Shown: positions 25,277 through 34,330, counted from the stretch's first letter. The stretch is DNA of 64,000 nucleotides from Terriglobales bacterium (GCA_035567895.1 DATMPC010000070.1:98098-162097), one strand, 5' to 3'. Made by a program: numbers and translations. Notes: a model not told the origin generated them from the sequence alone.

Positions 25277-26221
25277 TCAACGCTCTGCGTCCGCCCGACC
25301 TTCGGTTAGACCAGCGTCCACATCAACTCTCAGCGTTATTTGGGACTCATCTTCAGCGCGCAGCACCGTCGCGACTGACACCAACACCAATACTGCCGCA
25401 GCAATCATCAACACCGGCAGACGTTCTCGGAGTAGTAGCGCTCCTTCCGCCATCGCGACTATGGGTACAACCAGATTGATAGTCGAAAGCTGATACGCCT
25501 GCATTTTTCCCAACAGCCAGTAATAGACGGAGAACGTGATTACCGAGCCGAAGATGGTCAGGAACACAAGCGCAAGGATGCTGGTCGAATTCCAGTCTGA
25601 CCCACGGCCGCGCTCCGCCATAAGACTCGCGATACACAACACAACAGCTCCGACGCAGAATTGCACCGCCGTTCCCAGCAGAGGACTTACATTGCCGATC
25701 TCACGTTTGGCGAACACCGAAGCCCACGAGCTGCTGATGACTGCCCCAATCACAGCTCCACCTCCAAGCAGCAGATACCGCGAGACCGAGAGCTCCGTAT
25801 AAAACAGCGTTGCCATGGCTCCCAACCCGAGCAACATGGCGAACACTGCACGCCGTGGCACGTGCGTGCGAGTCATTAGCGGAGTAAACAGTGCAACGAA
25901 GAGCGGACACGTGGAGAAAAGTACCGCTGTCATCGATGAGCTGATGCGATACTCGGCCCAGAAGAGCAGTCCGTAAGGCAAGCCCATCATCGTGATTCCG
26001 AGGATCAGGAGTGCACGCCATTCCCTTGAGCTGAGACTCAGGGTCCTAGCTCGCACCAGTGCGATCCCGAGCAAGATGATTGCAGCCAGAAAGAATCGGA
26101 TTGCCGCTGCACGTATGGGCGGAACATCGCGTACGAGCAGTCGAATCGCGCCCCATGTGCTGCCCCAGATGAGGCAAATCAGGGCGTAGGCGAAATAGTG
26201 TTTGCGCGTCAGACTAGGCAT
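25277..26221 (-). CDS. EamA/DMT-family transporter
   Basis: About 314 residues with ten predicted membrane helices in two EamA repeats: FAYALICLIWGSTWGAIRLLV opens the first, and ASVFAKREIGNVSPLLGTAVQFCVGAVVL the second. Members such as RhaT, YdcZ-like and RarD export or import metabolites; the substrate here is unknown. I prefer the ATG at 26221; a TTG at 26254 would add 11 polar residues. It is 57 bases upstream of DUF2252 on the same strand and may form an operon with it. Confidence 0.87.
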   Translation of the reverse strand: MPSLTRKHYFAYALICLIWGSTWGAIRLLVRDVPPIRAAAIRFFLAAIILLGIALVRARTLSLSSREWRALLILGITMMGLPYGLLFWAEYRISSSMTAVLFSTCPLFVALFTPLMTRTHVPRRAVFAMLLGLGAMATLFYTELSVSRYLLLGGGAVIGAVISSSWASVFAKREIGNVSPLLGTAVQFCVGAVVLCIASLMAERGRGSDWNSTSILALVFLTIFGSVITFSVYYWLLGKMQAYQLSTINLVVPIVAMAEGALLLRERLPVLMIAAAVLVLVSVATVLRAEDESQITLRVDVDAGLTEGRADAER

Positions 26222-26264
26222 CGTACCCGGTTGGCTATTAGAGCTTGAAACCAAGAACTCAAAA

Positions 26265-26295
26265 CAACAAGAGGAGACTCGCGTCTCCTCTGTTG
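26265..26295 (-). terminator. Intrinsic terminator of pnp
   Basis: Arms agaggagac-type 8 bp plus a lower 5 bp, interrupted by one bulged base, around a 4-base loop; on the minus strand the stem is followed by TTGTTGTTTTGAG. It starts 22 bases after the pnp stop codon. Confidence 0.7.
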
Positions 26296-26316
26296 CTCTA
26301 CTTATGAGAATAACCC

Positions 26317-28725
26317 TCAGTGCCTTCCACCACCACCGCCGCCGCGGTTGCGATCACCACCGCGTCCGCCGCGTCCATGATGCCGACGGCCTCGGCCACC
26401 GCCCGGAGGACGGCCACCACCTTCACGACGTCCTCCCTGGCGCTCGCCTCCCGGGGCCGCATGCGCTGGCTCGCCTTCTGCGCGATTGAAGTTAGGCTCA
26501 TCGTCGCCTTCGGTAAAGTCAGCGCCTCCCTCGATGGTGATGCTTTCGCCTCCATTGGGACTGGGTGGCTCAGGATGGGGTCCGGCTCCATCGCCGTCAG
26601 GACCGGCTACTCCGCCTGCTTGAGCTCCCATCTTGGCGCGCTGTTCTCGCAAGATTGCCTTGCGGGACAGCTTGATGCGATTGCCTTCGATAGCCAGCAC
26701 CTTCACCAGGATTTGATCGCCTTCATGCAGCTCGTCGCGTACGTCCTTGATGCGATGTTCGGCGATTTCGCTGATGTGCAATAACCCGTCCGTCCCCGGG
26801 AAGATTTCGACAAACGCGCCGAAATCGGCGAGGCGGACGACCTTCCCAAGGTAGGTCTTTCCCACTTCGGGAGTTGCCGTAATGTCTCCGATGATCTGGA
26901 GAGCTTTGCTCATCATCGCTTCATCGCTGGAAGCGACATTGACCTTTCCAGAATCCTCAACGTCAATCTTCACACCGGTCTGCTCGACGATTCCGCGGAT
27001 TACCTTGCCTCCGGGACCGATCAGGTCACGAATCTTGTCCACCGGAATCTGCAGCGTCTGGATGCGTGGTGCGAACTTCGACACCGCGCTGCGCGACTCT
27101 GGGAGCGCCTCATGCATTTTGCCGAGGATAAACAGCCGTCCCTGACGCGCTTGCTCGAGAGCCTCACGCATGATCTGCCCGGTAATGCCGGGAATCTTGA
27201 TATCCATCTGCAGCGCCGTGATTCCCTGCTGGGTCCCTGCGACCTTGAAGTCCATGTCGCCGTAGTGATCTTCAGCGCCTGCGATGTCCGTCAGGATGGC
27301 GTAGTCGTCGCCCTCCTTCACCAGACCCATCGCTACACCCGCGACCGGGGCCTTGATGGGCACTCCGGCGTCCATGAGCGATAGGGTCGCGCCGCAAACC
27401 GATGCCATTGAGGAGGAGCCATTCGACTCGAGAATGTCGGAGACAACACGCATCGTGTAAGGCCATACGGCTTCATCCGGCAACACCGCGGTCACCGCTC
27501 GTTCTGCCAGGGCACCGTGACCAACCTCTCGACGTCCCACTCCCGTCATGCGTCCGGTCTCACCAACCGAGAATGGTGGGAAGTTGTAGTGCAGCATGAA
27601 GTTCTTTTTCTTCTCACCTTCAAAGTTCTCCAGCCGCTGAACGTCGTCGGAAGTTCCCAAAGTGGTTGTCACCAGCGCTTGAGTTTCGCCACGGGTAAAG
27701 ATGGCGGAACCGTGAGTGCGCGGAAGCACACTGGTTTCGATGGTGATGTTGCGGATCTCGTCGAACTTACGGCGATCGGGACGGATGCGATCCTTGGTCA
27801 CCTGCTCGCGGAAGAGCCGCTCGCGCAACACTTCGAAGTAGTGCTCAAGTTTTTCCGCGGCAGCTTCATCGCCTTCCGGCAGCTTCGACTTGAGCTCTTT
27901 CTTGATCTCCGCGACCTTCGTATAGCTCTCGATCTTCGGATACTTCTTGGTGTCGAGCGCATCGCTCAGGCGGTCGCCTATCTTCGACTTGAGCTCGCGG
28001 AAGTACTTCTCGTCGAACTCCGGCGGAGCGATCTGACGCTTCGGCTTGCCTGCTCGCGAAGCCAAGTCCGTGATCGCCGAAACGATCTTCTTGATTTCGA
28101 CGTGGGCAAACTCGATCGCATCTACCACTTTGTCTTCGGTAACTTCATTCGCTCCAGACTCAATCATCACAATGCCGTCTTTTGTTCCGACCACCATGAT
28201 GTTGAGCTGGCTCTCGCGTCGTTCCGCGTAACTAGGGTTGATCACCATCTCACCATTCACGATTCCAACGCGAACTGCGCCTACCGGTCCGGCAAATGGA
28301 ACATCGGACAACGTAATCGCACAAGACGCTGCATTGATCGCGGCCACGTCAGGATCGTTCTCGGTGTCGGCCGAGAGCACCAGCACAATCACCTGCGTTT
28401 CATTTTTGAAATTTTCTGGAAAGAGCGGACGGATCGGACGATCAATTTGGCGGGCGGTGAGAATTTCGCGTTCGCTGGGACGCCCTTCTCGCTTGATAAA
28501 CCCGCCAGGAATACGTCCACCGGCATACGTGTATTCGCGGTAGTCGACGGTCAGGGGGAAGAAGTCTTGTCCTTCGCGAGGCTCGGGAGCCGCTACGGCC
28601 GTGGCGAGCACAACGTTGTCCCCGATTCTGACTACAGCAGCACCGGGAGCTTGTTTGGCTAAACGGCCAGTTTCAAATTCGAGTCGCTTACCGCCTGCGA
28701 GTTCAACGGCTGCGTCTTGCTTCAT
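26317..28725 (-). CDS. pnp: Polyribonucleotide nucleotidyltransferase (PNPase)
   Basis: 802 residues. It degrades RNA 3' to 5' using phosphate, alone or with degradosome partners. Two RNase PH domains (about 10-145 and 320-545; FFPLTVDYREYTYAGGRIPGGF and FTRGETQALVTTTLGTSDD) flank a helical insert. KH (IPVDKIRDLIGPGGKVIRGIVEQTG) and S1 (GKVVRLADFGAFVEIFPGTDGLLHIS) domains follow. The last about 110 residues are disordered and very rich in Gly, Arg and Asp, ending in RGGDRNRGGGGGGRH, an RGG-like tail longer than in E. coli PNPase. It lies downstream of rpsO, the conserved order. Confidence 0.96.
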   Translation of the reverse strand: MKQDAAVELAGGKRLEFETGRLAKQAPGAAVVRIGDNVVLATAVAAPEPREGQDFFPLTVDYREYTYAGGRIPGGFIKREGRPSEREILTARQIDRPIRPLFPENFKNETQVIVLVLSADTENDPDVAAINAASCAITLSDVPFAGPVGAVRVGIVNGEMVINPSYAERRESQLNIMVVGTKDGIVMIESGANEVTEDKVVDAIEFAHVEIKKIVSAITDLASRAGKPKRQIAPPEFDEKYFRELKSKIGDRLSDALDTKKYPKIESYTKVAEIKKELKSKLPEGDEAAAEKLEHYFEVLRERLFREQVTKDRIRPDRRKFDEIRNITIETSVLPRTHGSAIFTRGETQALVTTTLGTSDDVQRLENFEGEKKKNFMLHYNFPPFSVGETGRMTGVGRREVGHGALAERAVTAVLPDEAVWPYTMRVVSDILESNGSSSMASVCGATLSLMDAGVPIKAPVAGVAMGLVKEGDDYAILTDIAGAEDHYGDMDFKVAGTQQGITALQMDIKIPGITGQIMREALEQARQGRLFILGKMHEALPESRSAVSKFAPRIQTLQIPVDKIRDLIGPGGKVIRGIVEQTGVKIDVEDSGKVNVASSDEAMMSKALQIIGDITATPEVGKTYLGKVVRLADFGAFVEIFPGTDGLLHISEIAEHRIKDVRDELHEGDQILVKVLAIEGNRIKLSRKAILREQRAKMGAQAGGVAGPDGDGAGPHPEPPSPNGGESITIEGGADFTEGDDEPNFNRAEGEPAHAAPGGERQGGRREGGGRPPGGGRGRRHHGRGGRGGDRNRGGGGGGRH

Positions 28726-28985
28726 GAATTCCTCATTTCATTTGGAGGGCTGCCAGCAGGCAGCTTGGGAGCGGTGGGCGAGCGGACAGGTGCCTGTACC
28801 TTCCACTAGCGAAAATTCGAGACGAACGGTGTAGGGCTGACAGCAAAGCTGGTCTCGACTGGAGGTCGGCATCATGCGCGCTCGGGAGGAGGCGGGCCAT
28901 CTTCGCGGGAAACGCTTACACTTTGGCCAAATCGAGATCGCTCGAATCGCGGCCAAAATCGCGGACAGTGGCCGCCCAGGTCCTG
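28726..28985 (-). other. rpsO-pnp intergenic leader
   Basis: 260 bases separate rpsO from pnp with no credible gene. A hairpin with ggctgcc/ggcagc arms sits about 25 bases upstream of the pnp start. In enterobacteria the pnp leader is a stem cut by RNase III for autoregulation; a similar leader role is only an inference here. Confidence 0.35.
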
Positions 28986-29252
28986 TTACTTGCGAATGCC
29001 GAGTTTCTGGATTACGTCCTTATAACGCTCGGAATCGTAGTTCTTGAGGTAGTCGAGCAGGCGGCGACGCTTGCTGACCATCATCAGGAGACCGCGGCGG
29101 GAGGCGTGATCCTTCTTGTGTGTCTTAAAATGATCCGTCAATTCACCGATCCGTTCGCTAAGCACCGCGATCTGAACCTCGGGGCTGCCGGTATCGTTAT
29201 CGTGGGTGCGGAACCGGGTAATGACGTCTTGTTTACGCTCTCTAGCTAACAC
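28986..29252 (-). CDS. rpsO: 30S ribosomal protein S15
   Basis: 88 residues. The protein binds the central domain of 16S rRNA early in 30S assembly. [60 protein letters not shown] is the whole conserved body. I use the GTG at 29252, which gives the family length; a GTG at 29267 would add five residues and overlaps the AGGAG ribosome site. It is transcribed toward pnp. Confidence 0.95.
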   Translation of the reverse strand: MLARERKQDVITRFRTHDNDTGSPEVQIAVLSERIGELTDHFKTHKKDHASRRGLLMMVSKRRRLLDYLKNYDSERYKDVIQKLGIRK

Positions 29253-29425
29253 TGAAACTGGTGACACTCCTATTGTTTTTCTAGTCCTTTAAGTCTCTCT
29301 AGCAGAGTAACATGGGCGAGTTTTTTGCACAAACATATCGGCCCTGCCCCACGAATACCCGTCGCGCAGCCCGCTCGGCTGTGGCTCCGCTCAAAGTTGA
29401 TTCCGCCGAAGAGGCCGAGGTTTTT

Positions 29426-29600
29426 AGACTGTCATCCTAAGCCCTCCTTTGGGCGAAGGACCTCCCGCGATGCCTCAGACTTATTTGCAGTGTCCTGGCT
29501 CTTTGCGAGAATCTCTGGCCAAAAAGCTGGGACACCGCGACGAAGTCCGAAATATTCCGGGAGGTCCTTCGCCCAAAAGAGCGGCTCAGGATGACAGTCT
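29426..29600. repeat. Long nested inverted repeat, gtcatcc family
   Basis: Outer arms of 13 bases (29426-29438 and 29588-29600) and inner arms of 20 bases (29448-29467 and 29558-29577) are perfect complements; a weaker inner pair (gtgtcc/ggacac) lies between them. The 175-base unit could fold into one cruciform. It fills the gap between divergent rpsO and an MFS gene. Relatives sit at 52914 and 60049. No ORF with sense is inside it. Confidence 0.8.
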
Positions 29601-29682
29601 TAAGAGATTCGCTCGTGAGAAGACGAACGAGCTTCCAGGACCGCAGCCCCCACAACTCTGCTAATCTCTCCGCTTACTTTCA

Positions 29683-30930
29683 ATGCCCAATCCCTTCGCG
29701 TTTCTAGCGGAAGCAAACTCCGGACAACGCCGAACCCTTCTTGCCGCCGCGCTTGGCTGGATGCTGGACGCATTCGACGTAATGCTTTATTCGCTGGTGG
29801 TCGCCTACATCATGCGCGATCTGCACATGAGCAAGCAGACTGCAGGGCTGCTGAACACCTTGACGCTGCTGGCTTCCGGCATCGGCGGCGTCCTATTTGG
29901 CTTTATCGCCGACCGCATCGGGCGCACACGTGCCCTTATGCTGAGCATCCTCACGTATTCGGTTTGCTCCTTTGCCTGCGGCTTGGCAACTTCAATCTTG
30001 GTTCTGGCTTGCCTGCGCTTCCTGCTCGGACTTGGAATGGGAGGAGAGTGGAATACCGGAGCAACGTTAGTGGCCGAGACATGGCCAACTCATCTCCGCG
30101 CTCGCGCGCTTGCCATGGTGCAGAGCTCGTGGGCGATCGGATACGCGCTGGCTGCCGTGGTAGCAGGTCTGATGCTGCAACGCACAACCTGGCGGTTCGT
30201 ATTTTTTGTCGGTGTACTGCCGGCGCTCGTCACATTGTGGATACAGAAAGGCGTTCCCGAATCGGAACTTTGGAAAGAGCGGCAAACTAGCACTCGGTCG
30301 GTGACCGCGGGTTCACCGATTCGCTTCGTCGATCTATTCGGCCGGCAATATCGAAGGAAAACTATAACGCTGCTCTTGATGAATATGTTCGGAATGTTCG
30401 GCTGGTGGGGACTGTTTACCTGGATTCCGCCCTATCTTTCATTGCCTATCGAGCAAGGCGGTCGTGGATTTGGTGCGCTGAATACCACGGGATTGCTGGT
30501 CTTCCTCAATCTGGTGGGAATGGCTCCTGGCTACTTTACTTTCGGCTGGGTAGCAGATCGTCTTGGGCGACGTCCATCCGTGATCCTGTACACGCTGCTC
30601 GCCGCTGCTTTCGTTCCGCTTTACGCGGCGGCGCGAGAGCCCGCGGCGCTACTCCTGCTAGGCGCAATCGTGGCATTTTTTGGCACTGGCTTCTTTTCCG
30701 GATCGGGAATTATTGGCAGCGAGCTGTTTCCCACCAGCGTTCGCGCACGTGCGCTAGGGTTTACTTACAACGGGGCGCGTGCAATGAGTTCAATTGCGCC
30801 CTTCACTATCGGAAGGATCGGTCAGCAGCACGGGCTTGATTCTGCGTTTTATGTTTGTGCGGCGGCATTCCTTCTGTCTGCTTTGACTGCAATCTTCATC
30901 CCTGAAACCCGCGGAACGGAGCTGACGTGA
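29683..30930 (+). CDS. MFS transporter, sugar-acid/aromatic-acid symporter type
   Basis: 415 residues, 12 helices. GWMLDAFDVMLYSLVVAYIM in helix 1 and GGVLFGFIADRIGRTRALMLSILTYSVC in the 2-3 loop are typical of the AAHS/SHS carrier branches, whose D in helix 1 couples protons. RFLLGLGMGGEWNTGATLVAETWP and SELFPTSVRARALGFTYN add the 4 and 11 helix signatures. It probably imports an organic acid, but the sequence does not tell which. It stands alone, with no regulator next to it. Confidence 0.87.
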   Translation: MPNPFAFLAEANSGQRRTLLAAALGWMLDAFDVMLYSLVVAYIMRDLHMSKQTAGLLNTLTLLASGIGGVLFGFIADRIGRTRALMLSILTYSVCSFACGLATSILVLACLRFLLGLGMGGEWNTGATLVAETWPTHLRARALAMVQSSWAIGYALAAVVAGLMLQRTTWRFVFFVGVLPALVTLWIQKGVPESELWKERQTSTRSVTAGSPIRFVDLFGRQYRRKTITLLLMNMFGMFGWWGLFTWIPPYLSLPIEQGGRGFGALNTTGLLVFLNLVGMAPGYFTFGWVADRLGRRPSVILYTLLAAAFVPLYAAAREPAALLLLGAIVAFFGTGFFSGSGIIGSELFPTSVRARALGFTYNGARAMSSIAPFTIGRIGQQHGLDSAFYVCAAAFLLSALTAIFIPETRGTELT

Positions 30931-31217
30931 GTTGGCGTTTGTTTGAGCCGGGCGGTCCGATTCGGAACAATTGTGCAACCTCATCCCTCTCGCAGTGATA
31001 CGCGGTGTATCTAAGTCCCATCTCATCAATCGGTTACGAATTCCACAGCATCTCTGGACGGACTCTTGGGTTCACTCTATTGACACAAAGTTGCACTCAA
31101 GAAAGTAGCGGAACGTTAAGGAACCAAATTCAGCTCTCGTGAATCTAATGTTTTGACGAGGAGAGAAGCTGGATGGTAAATAGCTTCTTCCTGGGTACAA
31201 CTCCAAGGGGTGTTGTG

Positions 31218-31457
31218 ATGAGTCTGGTCAATCTGTTCTTCGGTTGTTGGCACAGGAACTATAGTTTCCCCAGAACAGCTAAGGGTTCGCGTCGTTCCGG
31301 GGCCGCGGCCCAAACTGGCACATACGTGGTGTGTCTCGATTGCGGAAAAGAGTTCGCGTATGACTGGCAGGAGATGAAGATTGTTACTTCCGCTCCCAGG
31401 AGGTCGAAGGTGACTTCGATTTCTGAGCCGGTGACGTCACTGGCAAAGACTGCGTAA
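31218..31457 (+). CDS. Small CxxC protein of unknown function
   Basis: 79 residues beginning MSLVNLFFGCWHRNYSFPRT and ending near TYVVCLDCGKEFAYDWQEMKIV. A Cys-x-His pair and a CLDCGKEF knuckle make a plausible four-ligand zinc site. It resembles small acidobacterial proteins of unknown role. The ATG at 31218 has AAGGGG seven to eight bases upstream. A strong terminator follows 22 bases after the stop, so it is a single-gene transcript. Confidence 0.72.
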   Translation: MSLVNLFFGCWHRNYSFPRTAKGSRRSGAAAQTGTYVVCLDCGKEFAYDWQEMKIVTSAPRRSKVTSISEPVTSLAKTA

Positions 31458-31478
31458 TCGTCAGGCTGCTTTTGTCCT

Positions 31479-31509
31479 AAAGATGGACCGAAATCCGGTC
31501 CATCTTTTT
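31479..31509 (+). terminator. Intrinsic terminator of the small CxxC gene
   Basis: Perfect 11-base arms aaagatggacc / ggtccatcttt with a 7-base loop, the right arm running into TTTTT (31505-31509). Confidence 0.88.
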
Positions 31510-31573
31510 GCATTCCCACTACATTTTTTCCTCAACGAACGCCGGGCCGGACGCTCCTTGGCGTAGAAGGTGG

Positions 31574-31779
31574 CGTGCCGCGTCTCGCGGCACGATGCGA
31601 TTTGAGCCCGGCACCAAGTGCAGGGTTCGATTTATTTATCCCGAGCCCCGGAGGGGGCGTCACGCTGCGATCCTCTTCAGTCCGCCAACCGGTGTCGCCC
31701 CTACGGGGCTCATTTGTTCTGATGTTTCCCGGCACTGTGTGCCGGGCTCATTTCACAGCGTGCCGCGAAACGCGGCACG
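31574..31779. repeat. Compound palindromic repeat, copy R1
   Basis: A 206-base unit built of consecutive hairpins: cgtgccgcg-tct-cgcggcacg at the left end, gagcccggca... elements, a gagccccgg/cggggctc core, tgtgccggg, and cgtgccgcg-aaa-cgcggcacg at the right end. The terminal hairpins and module order match R2 at 32399. Together with the flanks it fills the 427 bases between the CxxC gene and the CBS gene; nothing else is seen there. Confidence 0.82.
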
Positions 31780-31884
31780 CTAGGGCGCCCGCGCCCGAAG
31801 AAAGATTGACGTTGTCTGTAAACTCTGGGGCTGGAGTTGAATTCCCGTAGGCTGGCCGAGGCTCCCGGCGCTCCATCTAGAAAT

Positions 31885-32355
31885 TCACACGTGATCAGCG
31901 GTCGCTAGCACCCGGTCGAGCAACGAGAGCAGATCGGTGACGGTGATAATCCCGACCAGCTTTCCATCAGATTCCGCGACCAGCACCGACGAAAACTTTT
32001 TCGTTACCATGATGTGAACTGCCTGCTGTACAGGCGCGTCGGGATGAATTGTGACCGGATCCCTCGTCATCGCCTGCGTCACCGAGGTGCCCTCGAAGAT
32101 CTTGTTGTATTCATCCGAGCTGAGGTGAGAGAGAACCGAGGGAGCAAGCCGCGAAACATCGCGATCGCTAATGATGCCAACCGCTTTTCCGTCGGCCGAG
32201 ACCACCGGCACATGGCGTTTGCCGGTACGGCGAATCAGCATCGCAGCATCCAACAGGCATGCGTCGACCGTCAGGGTAGTCACTGTACTGGTCATGTAGT
32301 CGCGCACGCGAAACTTGCTCTTCACCACAGTCTGCTGGCCGCTTTGATCACCCAT
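31885..32355 (-). CDS. Two-CBS-domain protein
   Basis: 156 residues holding one Bateman module. CBS1: FRVRDYMTSTVTTLTVDACLLDAAMLIRRTGKRHVPVVSADGKAVGIISDRDV; CBS2: SVTQAMTRDPVTIHPDAPVQQAVHIMVTKKFSSVLVAESDGKLVGIITVTDLLSLL. Stand-alone CBS pairs sense adenine nucleotides or other ligands and tune partner proteins. The start at 32355 follows from the domain; the open frame further upstream runs through palindrome R2 and is not protein. The gene is bracketed by R1 and R2. Confidence 0.88.
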   Translation of the reverse strand: MGDQSGQQTVVKSKFRVRDYMTSTVTTLTVDACLLDAAMLIRRTGKRHVPVVSADGKAVGIISDRDVSRLAPSVLSHLSSDEYNKIFEGTSVTQAMTRDPVTIHPDAPVQQAVHIMVTKKFSSVLVAESDGKLVGIITVTDLLSLLDRVLATADHV

Positions 32356-32398
32356 AAGATGGGCATCATAGCAGAGGAAGTTTCGAACGCTTAACAGT

Positions 32399-32591
32399 CG
32401 TGCCGCGTCTCGCGGCACGAGGAGATATGAGCCCGGCACGTTGTGCCGGGGGTGATCGAGGAGTAGATTTGAGCCCCGGAGGGGCGACACATTACTTAAG
32501 AGTGTCGCCCCTCCGGGCTCATTGTAAAAGCGCCACTTCCCCGGCAGTTCCTGCCGGGCTCAATTCGACTCGGGCCGCGAAACGCGGCACG
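32399..32591. repeat. Compound palindromic repeat, copy R2
   Basis: A 193-base unit with the same modules as R1: terminal cgtgccgcg-tct-cgcggcacg, gcccggca/tgccggg, a long core hairpin (gagccccggaggggcgacac against gtgtcgcccctccgggctc), ccggca/tgccgg, and a right terminal hairpin that has lost its outer gt. It starts 43 bases upstream of the CBS start codon, so it may lie in its 5' leader. The remainder of 32356-32674 holds only the terminator below. Confidence 0.82.
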
Positions 32592-32628
32592 AAACTGCAA
32601 CAAACATCCATTGACAATCAGAATAAAA

Positions 32629-32655
32629 AAAGGCGGTCCAAAATGGACCGCCTTT
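32629..32655 (-). terminator. Intrinsic terminator of the M48 protease gene
   Basis: Arms aaaggcggtcca / tggaccgccttt around a 3-base loop; on the minus strand the stem runs into seven T residues. It begins 20 bases after the stop codon. Confidence 0.9.
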
Positions 32656-32674
32656 CCCATTTCCTTAAAAGAAA

Positions 32675-33739
32675 CTAATCGTTGTTATCGCGACGATGCA
32701 GCGTGGGACGATCGTCGTCGGTCGACTTCCCGTCTTTATCCGTCTTGTTCGAGGCGCGACGCAGCGAGGGCTTGTTCTCGTCCTTATCTTCGATCACCTT
32801 GCGACGGTTCTCGAGGGCCGCCAATCTAGCCTTCACCTGATCGAACTCCGAGGTGGTCACAACGTACTGATCTTTCGGGGGCAGAATCTTGGCAATCTCC
32901 TGCTGCGTGTGCTCTACGCGGTCGGGAGTCGGTGGATGGGAGGCAAAGGCCTTTGCCAGTGCACCGGGCTTCTTCTTCTCCGTGGCTTCAATCTTTTCGA
33001 AGAAGTCCACCATCGACTGCGGATCGTAGCCGCTGGCATACAAGTACTGCGTTCCCAGGTAGTCAGCCTGCGACTCGAACCCGCGCGAGAACTTCATGAA
33101 GGTAAGCGGAATGCCGATTCCGGCAGCCTCATATGCTGCGTAACCGATTCCACCGCCAATAAAGATCAAAGGAATGGTGGCGAAATTCGCCCAATTCGCC
33201 CGCGTCATCTGGCGCATCGCGTGACGAGCGCAAACGTGAGCAATTTCATGGGCCATAACTCCAGCCAGCTCTGACTCGTCATCGGCGGCCAGAATAGTTC
33301 CCGTATTGACGTAGAAGAAGCCTCCGGGAAGCGCAAAGGCGTTGATTTGGTCGTCGTCGATCACCTTGATCGTGAATGGCACCTTGGCATCGGAGTGGCG
33401 GACCAGATTCTGCCCAATGCGGTTGACGTACTCGTTCACCACCGGATCGGTGACCAATTTGGCACTCTGCTCGACCTGCTGGGCATATTGCTTGCCCATG
33501 GAAACTTCCTTCTCGATCGAGTACCAATTGCCCAAGCCCTTATTGCCAATGTCTCGATTGCCGATCGCACTCACGTCGTCAAGGCTACCCTTCTTCACGT
33601 TCTCAAGGGTCGGAACCGGCTGAGATGCCGGATCTTTAGGATCGTCCTTGGGATTGTCGTTCGACCGAGCAGCAGCCGGAAGAACCGACAGCGTGCTCGC
33701 AAGAATTCCAGCCAGCATCCACTTTCCCAGGTGTTTCAT
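32675..33739 (-). CDS. Secreted M48-family zinc metalloprotease
   Basis: 354 residues. After a signal peptide (WMLAGILASTLSVLPAAA) comes the peptidase domain: NAFALPGGFFYVNTGTIL, the zinc site HEIAHVCARHAMRQM, and the third ligand Glu in RGFESQADYLGTQYL. Layout is that of BepA/LoiP-like periplasmic proteases that maintain outer-membrane protein quality. The last about 60 residues are charged and disordered (DKDENKPSLRRASNKTDKD). The ATG at 33739 has AAAGGAC just upstream; a further in-frame extension exists but lacks support. Confidence 0.91.
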   Translation of the reverse strand: MKHLGKWMLAGILASTLSVLPAAARSNDNPKDDPKDPASQPVPTLENVKKGSLDDVSAIGNRDIGNKGLGNWYSIEKEVSMGKQYAQQVEQSAKLVTDPVVNEYVNRIGQNLVRHSDAKVPFTIKVIDDDQINAFALPGGFFYVNTGTILAADDESELAGVMAHEIAHVCARHAMRQMTRANWANFATIPLIFIGGGIGYAAYEAAGIGIPLTFMKFSRGFESQADYLGTQYLYASGYDPQSMVDFFEKIEATEKKKPGALAKAFASHPPTPDRVEHTQQEIAKILPPKDQYVVTTSEFDQVKARLAALENRRKVIEDKDENKPSLRRASNKTDKDGKSTDDDRPTLHRRDNND

Positions 33740-33937
33740 AAGTCCTTTACTCCGTTCAGGCGTGGCGATTCGAGACACAGAGGCCTAACCTCTTAGACGC
33801 ATCTTTTGCAGCTAAGTTTCGGTACGGCTCCAGATAATTCCACGTGGCCAAACCTGTCGCTCTTCACATTAAGTGTACGCCCGATAGCAAGCGGCAGACT
33901 CACGGTACATGTACTTCCGCGGGGACAATCAGGCTTT

Positions 33938-34330
33938 TCAGATTAGTAAGCGTGCCTTGTCAATGGCCGGCAATTTCAGAATCACTATGTCAGAGGCTAT
34001 CCATTCCCCGTCTTTCCCCTGCTCCGCCGTGACTCGCACTTCGGCACTGTCCTTGAGGGATTCGGCGGCGCTCGCAACCCTCTGGGAAGGTGGCACATCG
34101 GCGCCAAAACGGACATGGCACTTCTGGATATTCACCCGCCTCATAAAGCCGCCCCGGCCAGCCACGTAAATGTACTTGCCGGCTTCCCGCTTCGTACCTT
34201 CGACGACTAGGCCTTGAAAAACGCCCTTTGTGGCAAACAACGGCAAGGCACTGGTCAACAAGAGGGCGAGAAAGAGCGACTCAAGGAGCCTGTGTCCCCA
34301 CCGAGTCCGGCAATCGGAGTAGGCGCGCAT
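33938..34330 (-). CDS. Small secreted protein of unknown function
   Basis: 130 residues. A hydrophobic segment (LLESLFLALLLTSALPLFA) reads as a signal peptide; the mature part is VFQGLVVEGTKREAGKYIYVAGRGGFMRRVNIQKCHVRFGADVPPSQR, a small beta-rich domain with one cysteine. I do not recognise a family. Codon use is like that of the neighbours. An ATG about 10 codons further in would also leave the signal peptide intact. Confidence 0.6.
   Translation of the reverse strand: MRAYSDCRTRWGHRLLESLFLALLLTSALPLFATKGVFQGLVVEGTKREAGKYIYVAGRGGFMRRVNIQKCHVRFGADVPPSQRVASAAESLKDSAEVRVTAEQGKDGEWIASDIVILKLPAIDKARLLI

Noticed and set aside
26291..26301. gttgctctac next to the pnp terminator as a third copy of the element A/B arm
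   Set aside because: Only ten bases match and none of the other blocks is present.
27517..28662. A 381-codon open frame on the plus strand
   Set aside because: It is fully antisense to pnp, matches no family, and results from the high GC codon pattern of the real gene.
28738..28956. A 72-codon frame between rpsO and pnp
   Set aside because: No family match and no ribosome site; the stretch is better seen as the pnp leader.
32356..32490. Upstream extension of the CBS protein frame
   Set aside because: It runs through palindrome R2; the CBS domain starts at 32355.
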